From: Chryseobacterium sp.
GTDB taxonomy: Bacteria > Bacteroidota > Bacteroidia > Flavobacteriales > Weeksellaceae
Reading direction: 5' to 3'
NCBI GenBank assembly: GCA_003248755.1
Contig: QFQW01000005.1
Span: 13,915-77,914, forward strand
DNA length: 64,000 bases
The notes below the pieces were generated by a model. It made no database searches and was not told the DNA's origin. It was given only the letters and a program-made list of their open reading frames with translations. How positions within the stretch are numbered: the first letter of the stretch is position 1; every line of letters begins with the position of its first letter. The position numbers and the translations under genes are program-made. Shown here one piece after another: positions 1-6,456 of the stretch.

Positions 1-572
1 GGCGTGTACTTTGGATGTCTTGCCCCAATAGATTGGAAAGAAGACTGGAATCCGTGTGCTAAGTGTAAACCTAATAATATAAAAGCAATTACATAAAGAA
101 CAACTCTCCAAATATCATGGAATTTGTGGTGCAATTCTTCCCAGTATCTCAATTCATCGGGATTATTGCCCTGGATATACTTATAGCTGATTTCAGGAAA
201 CCAGAAATCGTAGAAGTGTAAGGCAATAAATGCTAAAACTACAGCTCCGGAAATAATCATATTTCTGGACATCCAAGTAGAATTTGCAGCACCATTGTTC
301 ATCGCATATTTTACAGGTCTTGCTTTGTTGTTCTTTATTTCAAGAACGAATCCCATTACGAAGTGGAAAACCACAGCGAAAACTAAAATTGGCTGCATCA
401 CAAATTGAACTGCCGGATTGTATCCCATAAAATGAGATGCTGCGTTGAAACCGTCTTCACTAAAGACTGAAATCATATTGGTGGATACGTGCATCACCAA
501 AAAAATCAGCAAGAACATTGCTGAAAGTGCCATAGCATATTTTCTTCCTATAGAAGATGTAATACCTGCCAT
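1..572 (-). CDS. sdhC: Succinate dehydrogenase cytochrome b subunit (partial)
   Basis: The reverse strand from 572 reads a protein beginning MAGITSSIGRKYAMALSAMF, running off the window edge with its C-terminus missing. It has long hydrophobic helices and histidines at helix ends (for example HVSTNMISVF, FHFVMGF, ALHFYDFWFP, GLHLAHGFQS), the pattern of the Bacteroidota cytochrome b558 membrane anchor of succinate:quinone oxidoreductase, which binds heme and passes electrons to menaquinone. sdhA and sdhB would be expected just beyond position 1. The family call is confident from the whole readable length (about 190 residues). Confidence 0.85.
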   Translation of the reverse strand, partial: MAGITSSIGRKYAMALSAMFLLIFLVMHVSTNMISVFSEDGFNAASHFMGYNPAVQFVMQPILVFAVVFHFVMGFVLEIKNNKARPVKYAMNNGAANSTWMSRNMIISGAVVLAFIALHFYDFWFPEISYKYIQGNNPDELRYWEELHHKFHDIWRVVLYVIAFILLGLHLAHGFQSSFQSIGARHPKYT

Positions 573-597
573 AATTCTGTTGTTATTTGAATTTTCA

Positions 598-605
598 CAA
601 ATTTA
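598..605 (-). promoter_or_regulatory. -7 box upstream of sdhC
   Basis: Read on the minus strand this is TAAATTTG, an exact match to the Bacteroidota -7 consensus TAnnTTTG, about 26 bases before the sdhC start. No clear -33 TTTG lies at the right distance, so this is a moderate call. Confidence 0.4.
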
Positions 606-775
606 GAAAATAGTTGAATCATATTACATTGAGAAATGTCAGAAAAATACAGTTTGTAATCTTTCTAAATAATATCAATTATTTGTTAATTAAATGTTTC
701 ATTGTATTGAGTTTTTTACTTCTTTAAAATTTATTTTTTCATCTTTTTATTATAATTTTAAATTTTTAAAATTGA

Positions 776-2389
776 ATGAAGATGTCTTTATCTTACGCAT
801 TCGGAGTTTCATCTATTCCTTTGTTGGGAGAAACGATAGGTGAAAATCTGACTAAAACTGTTGCCAAATTTCCAAATAACGAAGCATTGGTTTCTGCTCA
901 TCAAAATTACAGGGCAACATATCAAGAATTTTATAATCAAACAACTCAAGTCGCAAAAGCGCTTATCAATATCGGTGTCAAATCAGGAGATAGAGTAGGT
1001 GTCTGGTCTGCTAATCGTTATGAATGGACGCTACTTCAATATGCAACAGCAAGAATCGGAGTTATTTTGGTAAATGTGAATCCGGCTTACAGAACCAGCG
1101 AACTGATTTTTGTGATTAACCAGTCCGAGATGTCGCATATTTTTTCCTCATTGACTTTCAAATCCAGTGATTATAAAAAAATGATTATCGATGCTAGAGA
1201 ATTCTGCTCTACATTGAGGTCAGAAGTTTTCTTTGATGATAATTGGAATGATTTTCTAAAAGGTGCAGAAAAAATTTCGGATGAGGTTTTGAAAAATTTC
1301 GAAAATGAAGTTCAGTTTGATGACCCGGTGAACATTCAATATACATCTGGAACGACGGGTTTTCCGAAAGGCGTTACACTTTCTCATCATAACATTCTTA
1401 ATAATGGTTATTTTATTGGTGTCAGGTTAAAATATTCTGATAAGGACAGGGTTTGCATTCCGGTTCCTTTCTATCATTGCTTCGGAATGGTGATTGGGAA
1501 TCTGGCTTGTACGGCTCATGGCGCATGTATGGTAATTCCGAATGACAGTTTTGACCCGGATATCACTCTGAAAGTCGTAACTCAAGAAAAATGTACATCT
1601 TTATATGGAGTGCCAACAATGTTTATTGCAGAATTGGCGGTTAAAGATTTTGATTCTTACGATTTTTCAAGTCTTAGGACCGGAGTAATGGCGGGTTCGG
1701 TTTGTCCGCCTGAAATTATGAAAAAAGTTGAAAGCCTGATGAATATAAAAGAAATGAGCATCTGTTACGGAATGACAGAAACTTCACCTGTTTCTACGCA
1801 AACTTTGATTGGAACACCTTTGGAAAAACAGGTTTCTACAGTTGGAACGGTTCAGAACCATTTGGAAATCAAAATTATTGATAATGATGGGAAAATAGTA
1901 AAACGTGGCGAACACGGTGAACTTTGCACAAGAGGTTATTCTGTAATGTTAAAATATTGGAATGACCCGGAGAACACAAAGAAAGTTCTGGATGACGGGC
2001 GTTGGATGCACACCGGGGATTTGGCTGTGATGGATGAAGAAGGTTATATTACGATTTCTGGTAGAATCAAAGATTTGATTATTCGTGGAGGTGAGAATAT
2101 TTCGCCAAAAGAGATTGAGGATTTTCTATATGCTTATCCAAATATTATGGATGTTCAAATCATCGGTGTTCCAAGTGAGAAATTTGGGGAAGAAGTGATG
2201 GCTTGGGTAAAAGTGAGAGAAGGTTTCGATTTATCAGAAGAAGAGCTTTTGGATTATTGCAAAGGCCAAATCGCTCATTATAAAGTTCCGAAATATTGGA
2301 AATTTGTAGATGAATTCCCAATGACCATTTCCGGGAAAGTCAGAAAAGTTGAGATGAGGGAAATTTCGATTAAAGAATTAGGATTGTAA
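776..2389 (+). CDS. AMP-binding fatty acyl-CoA ligase
   Basis: A 537-residue ANL-superfamily enzyme that activates a carboxylic acid with ATP and transfers it to CoA, probably a medium/long-chain fatty acyl-CoA ligase in the cytoplasm. The phosphate-binding loop YTSGTTGFPKG is near residues 188-198, the A5 motif YGMTETSP near 329, the A7 region HTGDLAVMDEEGY and hinge GRIKDLIIRGGENISPKEIE follow, and the C-terminal catalytic lysine lies in ISGKVRK near 518. Length is normal. It stands alone, divergent from sdhC and convergent with aroQ. Exact chain-length preference cannot be read from the sequence. Confidence 0.88.
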   Translation: MKMSLSYAFGVSSIPLLGETIGENLTKTVAKFPNNEALVSAHQNYRATYQEFYNQTTQVAKALINIGVKSGDRVGVWSANRYEWTLLQYATARIGVILVNVNPAYRTSELIFVINQSEMSHIFSSLTFKSSDYKKMIIDAREFCSTLRSEVFFDDNWNDFLKGAEKISDEVLKNFENEVQFDDPVNIQYTSGTTGFPKGVTLSHHNILNNGYFIGVRLKYSDKDRVCIPVPFYHCFGMVIGNLACTAHGACMVIPNDSFDPDITLKVVTQEKCTSLYGVPTMFIAELAVKDFDSYDFSSLRTGVMAGSVCPPEIMKKVESLMNIKEMSICYGMTETSPVSTQTLIGTPLEKQVSTVGTVQNHLEIKIIDNDGKIVKRGEHGELCTRGYSVMLKYWNDPENTKKVLDDGRWMHTGDLAVMDEEGYITISGRIKDLIIRGGENISPKEIEDFLYAYPNIMDVQIIGVPSEKFGEEVMAWVKVREGFDLSEEELLDYCKGQIAHYKVPKYWKFVDEFPMTISGKVRKVEMREISIKELGL

Positions 2390-2402
2390 ATTCTATAATA
2401 AT

Positions 2403-2810
2403 CTATTTTAGACTTTGGATTGCTAATTTATATCCCTTCATTCCAAATCCGGAAATAACTGCATTGCAGCTTTCCGCAGTCACAGATTTTTTTCTGAACT
2501 CTTCACGTTTGTAAATGTTGCTGATATGAACTTCAACTTTAGTTTTATTAATATTCTTAAGACAATCCGAAATAGCATAAGAATAATGTGTAAAAGCTCC
2601 GGGATTAATAATGACAGCTTCGAAATCATCTTTTTGTAAACGGTTAATTAACTCACCTTCGATATTAGATTGATAATATATAAGGTCATCAGAAGAGAAT
2701 TCAATTTTCAATTCTTTTATATAATCTTCCATAGAAACAGAACCATAGATTTCTGGTTCACGAGTTCCAAGTAAGTTAAGATTTGGTCCGTTGATAATAA
2801 GAATCTTCAT
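2403..2810 (-). CDS. aroQ: Type II 3-dehydroquinate dehydratase
   Basis: A 135-residue type II dehydroquinase, third step of the shikimate pathway (3-dehydroquinate to 3-dehydroshikimate). Motifs in order: INGPNLNLLGTREPEIYG with the catalytic tyrosine region (residues 5-22), YQSNIEGELINRLQ, NPGAFTHYSYAISD and VEVHISNIYKREEFRKKS with the conserved histidine. It is slightly shorter than the usual 140-150 residues but all active-site blocks are present. Its 3' end lies 13 bases from the convergent ligase gene, with no clear hairpin between them. Confidence 0.93.
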   Translation of the reverse strand: MKILIINGPNLNLLGTREPEIYGSVSMEDYIKELKIEFSSDDLIYYQSNIEGELINRLQKDDFEAVIINPGAFTHYSYAISDCLKNINKTKVEVHISNIYKREEFRKKSVTAESCNAVISGFGMKGYKLAIQSLK

Positions 2811-2836
2811 AATGTTTGATAATTGGTGTAAAAGTA

Positions 2837-2868
2837 AAAAATCCTCAGAAATTTCCGAAGATTTTTTA
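2837..2868 (-). terminator. Intrinsic terminator after the 2894-4118 gene pair
   Basis: On the minus strand a 12-bp stem (AATCTTCGGAAA with TTTCTGAGGATT, two G-U pairs) is followed by TTTTTT. The wobble pairs form only in minus-strand RNA, so it is directional and ends the operon upstream of aroQ. Confidence 0.7.
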
Positions 2869-2893
2869 AATATAGTATAAGGATTAAGTGTAA

Positions 2894-3496
2894 TTATTTT
2901 CCCAGAAAACTATTAAGACTCTTTTTAGCCTTATCAATTTCTTCGTTTGCAGATTTTTTTGTTTCCTCAGCCGATTTTTTGAAGTCCTCCTTTGTTTTGT
3001 CGGCAGAAGCTTTTACATCAGCAACTGTTTTTTTTGTTTCTTCGGTGATTTTAGCTTTTTCTGTATTAAGCTTATCTTTTACTTCTGCAGTTTTGTTTTC
3101 CACAGCAGTGGCAACTTTATCACTAATAATGCTGTCAGATTTTTTTACAACATTGTTGATGGTTCCGGATACTTGAGTCCCCAATACTTGAGCTGATGTT
3201 GACAAATAGTTTTCATATTCAGATTTTACAGTTCCGCCTTCTGCAACATAAGCGTTCTTAGATTCAACATATTTTTCCTGAGCAGCCTGTAATTCTTTTT
3301 TAGCAGCTTCTATTTTTACAGGATCATTGGTTGCTAGAGCAGCTTCATAATTTTTCTGAGCTGTAGATAATGCCAATGCGGCATCTTCGTAAGACTGTGT
3401 AAAGTCTATTTTAGCATCAGAAGATTCTGTCTTGTTGCAACTGTTAGCTGTTAGTACAATTCCTACTAAAGTTAATGTCAAAAGTGTTTTTTTCAT
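2894..3496 (-). CDS. Lipoprotein with long coiled coil
   Basis: A 200-residue protein with a lipoprotein signal peptide (MKKTLLTLTLVGIVLTANSC, Cys20). The rest is dominated by Ala/Lys/Glu heptad-like helix: AQKNYEAALATND, KKELQAAQEKYVESKN, then KAKITEETKKTVADVK through KKSANEEIDKAKKSL, near the C-terminus. This resembles periplasmic coiled-coil lipoproteins, but no enzymatic domain is visible and I do not recognise a named family. Its start lies 1 base after the stop of the membrane-protein gene upstream (3498-4118), so the two form an operon and probably act together in the envelope. Confidence 0.75.
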   Translation of the reverse strand: MKKTLLTLTLVGIVLTANSCNKTESSDAKIDFTQSYEDAALALSTAQKNYEAALATNDPVKIEAAKKELQAAQEKYVESKNAYVAEGGTVKSEYENYLSTSAQVLGTQVSGTINNVVKKSDSIISDKVATAVENKTAEVKDKLNTEKAKITEETKKTVADVKASADKTKEDFKKSAEETKKSANEEIDKAKKSLNSFLGK

Positions 3497-3497
3497 T

Positions 3498-4118
3498 TTA
3501 TTGATTGTTAATGATCTGTTTTGTTAATTTTTGTAATTCTTGGTCTTCTTCAGATTGTGAAATATCTCCATTCAATCTTTTTACTTCCAATGTATTGATT
3601 TGTTTTGCTAAATTAAGATAAGCAAGATATTTTTCTAAAATTAGAATCTTTTTCTCGGATGTAGCATTAGTAGCATTAGCACTTTTTACAAAAGTTTGCA
3701 GATTGTCGTTACACAAAATGTATGCCTGAAATGCATTTGATAAAAAATAATCACTCACAAGAGAATTAGTTTCAAGATTACTGTATAGTTTTGGGATTTC
3801 TACTGGCGAATATTGAATAATTTCAGAAATGTCCGCCCCTTTTTTAGCTGCGTTAAGATACATTCCTTGAGTTTTCATGGCACTGTTTTCCAAAGAAAGG
3901 TTGGTTGCATCCAAAAGTTTGACAAGATTTTTCTTCTGATTGATGTCTGATAAAATCGTATTAAGACTCAATGCAATAAAAAAACCAATGAATGTTGAAA
4001 TCAAAGAAATAAAAAATTCAAAGCTTCTCGTTTTATTTGTTCGCAATCCATCGAATAATTTTGAATTGATTAAGAATAAGGTCAATACAACTAATCCAAT
4101 TGCAATAATAATATACAT
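3498..4118 (-). CDS. Two-helix membrane protein, unknown function
   Basis: A 206-residue protein with two N-terminal hydrophobic helices (about residues 2-18 and 35-56, the second FISLISTFIGFFIALSL) and a soluble helical remainder ending SQSEEDQELQKLTKQIINNQ. I do not recognise the family. It is the first gene of a two-gene operon with the coiled-coil lipoprotein. An exact -7 box (TACATTTG on the minus strand, 4132-4139) sits just upstream, which would put the transcript start only about 7 bases before the ATG. Confidence 0.65.
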   Translation of the reverse strand: MYIIIAIGLVVLTLFLINSKLFDGLRTNKTRSFEFFISLISTFIGFFIALSLNTILSDINQKKNLVKLLDATNLSLENSAMKTQGMYLNAAKKGADISEIIQYSPVEIPKLYSNLETNSLVSDYFLSNAFQAYILCNDNLQTFVKSANATNATSEKKILILEKYLAYLNLAKQINTLEVKRLNGDISQSEEDQELQKLTKQIINNQ

Positions 4119-4131
4119 ACGTATTTTTTGT

Positions 4132-4139
4132 CAAATGTA
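4132..4139 (-). promoter_or_regulatory. -7 box of the 2894-4118 operon
   Basis: Minus strand TACATTTG matches TAnnTTTG. A CAAA (minus TTTG) at 4163-4166 could be the -33 element, with a slightly long spacer of 23 bases. Confidence 0.45.
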
Positions 4140-4252
4140 TTAAAATAGACAATAATCTGAAACAAAAATAGATAAACAAATATTATTTGCCACCGAACAA
4201 ATCTGTATAAGCTTACTGGATTTAAAATAAATCAGAGATTGATATAAAACAA

Positions 4253-4279
4253 AAACCTTCGGAAATTATCCGAAGGTTT
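4253..4279 (-). terminator. Terminator of the rpsT-tRNA-Glu transcript
   Basis: Perfect 10-bp stem AAACCTTCGG / CCGAAGGTTT with a 7-base loop, followed on the minus strand by TTTTTGTTTT. It begins 1 base after the tRNA-Glu 3' end. Confidence 0.85.
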
Positions 4280-4280
4280 G

Positions 4281-4352
4281 TAGCCCGTAGGGGAATCGAA
4301 CCCCTCTTACCAGAATGAAAATCTGAGGTCCTAACCGATAGACGAACGGGCC
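4281..4352 (-). tRNA. tRNA-Glu (anticodon TTC)
   Basis: The 72-base minus-strand sequence folds into a full cloverleaf: acceptor GGCCCGT/ACGGGCT plus discriminator A, anticodon arm CAGA-TTTTCAT-TCTG with anticodon TTC, T arm AGGGG-TTCGATT-CCCCT. CCA is not encoded. It starts 12 bases after the rpsT stop codon, so it is probably processed from the rpsT transcript. Confidence 0.95.
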
Positions 4353-4364
4353 AGATTTTTATTT

Positions 4365-4619
4365 TTAAGCTAACTTGTTAACGTGTTTTGTTAACTTGCT
4401 TTTTAAGTTAGCTGCTTTATTCTTGTGAATAATGTTTTTCTTTGCTAATTTATCTAGTAAAGAAATTACTTTTGGCAATTGCTCTTGAGCAGAAGTTTTG
4501 CTTTCTTCATTTCTTAATACTTTCACAGCTGTTCTAGCAGTCTTGTGATAGTATCTGTTACGCAATCTTTTTACTGCGTTTTGTCTAATTCTCTTTAATG
4601 CTGATTTATGATTTGCCAT
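4365..4619 (-). CDS. rpsT: 30S ribosomal protein S20
   Basis: An 84-residue, very basic protein starting MANHKSALKRIRQNAVKRLR, typical of S20, which binds 16S rRNA early in small-subunit assembly. An in-frame ATG seven codons upstream (4640) exists, but MANHKSALK is the conserved family start. A good promoter lies at 4780-4810, giving a leader of roughly 150 bases, and tRNA-Glu follows 12 bases downstream, forming an rpsT-tRNA-Glu unit. Confidence 0.95.
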   Translation of the reverse strand: MANHKSALKRIRQNAVKRLRNRYYHKTARTAVKVLRNEESKTSAQEQLPKVISLLDKLAKKNIIHKNKAANLKSKLTKHVNKLA

Positions 4620-4959
4620 ATCGTTCAAATGTGGGTGCAAAGATAAAAACTAATTTTTAATTTGCAAACTTTTTTTTAAAAAAATTTAAAATTTGTTTTG
4701 CCTTATTTGAAGTTAAAAAATGATCGACTAATCTTAATTTTGGAAGACTAAATGTCCTCGTTTCTCCGTTAAGGCGGTGCAAAAGTAGTAATATTTTTTA
4801 ATATTCAAAATTTTTGAAAGTTTTTTTCTGATTTTTTTTCAATCTGGGTTTGGCTAATCGGTTATGTGTTTGTTTTTCAATATGGTTAAAATTGATTAAT
4901 TATTTAGAATTTTTTTGGATCAAAAAAACAATTCGTTGGATAATTAAAACTAAAAAAAG
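4620..4959. other. Gap holding the rpsT leader and promoter
   Basis: About 340 bases with no gene. Positions 4620-4775 are the probable rpsT 5' leader (minus strand) and 4780-4810 its promoter. 4811-4950 is A/T-rich with homopolymer runs; I see no further element in it. Confidence 0.5.
4780..4810 (-). promoter_or_regulatory. rpsT promoter
   Basis: On the minus strand TTTTG (4806-4810), an 18-base spacer, then TACTTTTG (4780-4787): a near-consensus Bacteroidota promoter. Predicted start near 4773. Confidence 0.65.
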
Positions 4960-4998
4960 AAAACCGGAAAAAGTCATTTGTATTACTTTTCCGGTTTT
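4960..4998 (-). terminator. Terminator of the second tRNA-Glu
   Basis: Minus-strand stem ACTTTTCCGGTTTT-type arms (14 bp with one bulged A) around a 10-base loop, followed by TCTTTTTTTAG. It begins 1 base beyond the tRNA 3' end. Confidence 0.8.
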
Positions 4999-4999
4999 G

Positions 5000-5071
5000 T
5001 AGCCTATAGGGGAATCGAACCGCTGTTGCAAGAAAGAAAATCTTGAGTCCTAACCACTAGACGAATAGGCC
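5000..5071 (-). tRNA. tRNA-Glu (anticodon TTC), second copy with T-stem mismatch
   Basis: 72 bases on the minus strand: acceptor GGCCTAT/ATAGGCT plus A, anticodon arm CAAGA-TTTTCTT-TCTTG with anticodon TTC. The T arm reads AGCGG-TTCGATT-CCCCT, leaving one C-C mismatch in the stem, unlike the clean copy at 4281. It has its own strong promoter and terminator, so it is probably expressed; whether it is fully functional is uncertain. Confidence 0.85.
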
Positions 5072-5089
5072 GTTTGGAATTGCGGACTG

Positions 5090-5121
5090 CAAAAATAATT
5101 ACTTTAAGTTTTTTGAGCAAA
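5090..5121 (-). promoter_or_regulatory. Promoter of the second tRNA-Glu
   Basis: Minus strand TTTG (5118-5121), 20-base spacer, TATTTTTG (5090-5097): both boxes match the Bacteroidota consensus. The start would fall about 10 bases before the tRNA 5' end. Confidence 0.75.
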
Positions 5122-5130
5122 TGATTTTGT

Positions 5131-6414
5131 CTATTTCAATTTTTTCTCAATAAAGGTATTTGTAATTCCTTTGTTTTCGAACTCTTTTTGGGCTTTCACA
5201 GCATCTTCCAAAGTTTTATATTTTCCATAGGTGTAATAGAAAATACCATTCTCTTTGTTTCTTTCCGTTTCTGGGAAGGATTTGAGGATAATAGATTTAG
5301 AATCCAGTTTGTCTTTTCCGGCATAAACCTCGATGGTATAATATCCTGTTCCCATTGATTGATTAGGAACAAAACTGATAGCAACCGCATTTCGGAATCC
5401 TGCATCTTTGGCCGTTTTCAGATTGGTATCTCTTACAGAAGCATAATTTGTAGTGCTATAATAATACTTATAAAATCCATTTTCTTTTATTGGTAAGATG
5501 TATTTAAGACCTTTGAGGGCTGGGTCATCTTCTGTGTATCTTGAAGGTGTACTCATTAATAAGATTCTGAAATCATTTTTTAACGGCTGCTCAACAGGTT
5601 TTTCGGGTTCAGGTTCTTTTACGTTTTTGTCTACCAGTTTTTTATAGCTTACAATTGCATTGAAAATACTTTCTGCAATAGCTTGCTGCCCATCTTCTGT
5701 AGATATATAATGTGCATCATCAGAATTATTGACAAAACCGGTTTCGATAAGAATAGAAGGCATCGCATTCATTCTCAGTACGTGTAAGTTTTCCTGTTTT
5801 ACGCCACGTGATAATCTTTTATCTTTTTTTACAAAGTTTTCTTCAACCAAACCACCTATGGTAAGACTTGCTTGCAGGTATTTGCTTTGTTGAATTTTTA
5901 GTGCAATTAGAGATTCTGGAGAGCTGGCATTGTAAGAAGCGAAGTTTTCTTTGTCTTTTTCATCTAAAAAGATTACATCGTTTTCTGCTTTTGCAACATC
6001 TAGGTTGGCTTTGTTTTGATTAGGTCCTTGTACAAAAGTTTCGGTGCCTTGTGCAGTGGCGCTTTTACTAGGAGAAGAATTAACATGAACAGAAATGAAT
6101 AAATCGGCTTTGCTTCTGTTGGCAAGATCTGTTCTGTAGGTCAAAGATGGATATTCATCTACTTTTCTGGTATAGATTACTTTATAATCTTTGTTTTTTT
6201 CTAACATTCTTCCGAGTTTGAGAACAACTCCTAATGTAATATTTTTTTCCTGGACAGAGCCTATGTCACTATATGTTCTATTAGCCCCGATGTCGCTTCC
6301 GCCGTGACCCGCATCCAAAACAATCGTGAATTTTTTCTGCGAATAAAGACTTGTGAAACTTACAAAAAGTGTTAACAGGAAAAAAAATTTCGTATAAAAT
6401 ATATGGCTTGCCAT
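5131..6414 (-). CDS. N-acetylmuramoyl-L-alanine amidase with C-terminal SPOR-like region
   Basis: A 427-residue exported enzyme that cuts the amide bond between MurNAc and the stem peptide during cell separation. A signal peptide covers residues 1-26 (ending SLYSQ). The Amidase_3 domain (about 29-260) shows zinc ligands in DAGHGG (H37), VQEKN (E56) and SVHVN (H110) and the catalytic glutamate in LIETGF (E224). After a Pro/Glu linker (PEPEKPVEQP) the last ~140 residues (YYYSTTNYAS ... KGITNTFIEKKLK) look like SPOR-type repeats that bind denuded glycan. It is divergent from the lptD-like gene with 42 bases between starts. Confidence 0.9.
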   Translation of the reverse strand: MASHIFYTKFFFLLTLFVSFTSLYSQKKFTIVLDAGHGGSDIGANRTYSDIGSVQEKNITLGVVLKLGRMLEKNKDYKVIYTRKVDEYPSLTYRTDLANRSKADLFISVHVNSSPSKSATAQGTETFVQGPNQNKANLDVAKAENDVIFLDEKDKENFASYNASSPESLIALKIQQSKYLQASLTIGGLVEENFVKKDKRLSRGVKQENLHVLRMNAMPSILIETGFVNNSDDAHYISTEDGQQAIAESIFNAIVSYKKLVDKNVKEPEPEKPVEQPLKNDFRILLMSTPSRYTEDDPALKGLKYILPIKENGFYKYYYSTTNYASVRDTNLKTAKDAGFRNAVAISFVPNQSMGTGYYTIEVYAGKDKLDSKSIILKSFPETERNKENGIFYYTYGKYKTLEDAVKAQKEFENKGITNTFIEKKLK

Positions 6415-6434
6415 TTTAATCTTTAAAATTTAAT

Positions 6435-6442
6435 TAATTTTG
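6435..6442 (+). promoter_or_regulatory. -7 box of the lptD-like gene
   Basis: TAATTTTG matches TAnnTTTG and lies 15 bases before the ATG, implying a very short leader. The -33 element is not clear. Confidence 0.5.
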
Positions 6443-6456
6443 AACCCAATTTCAGA

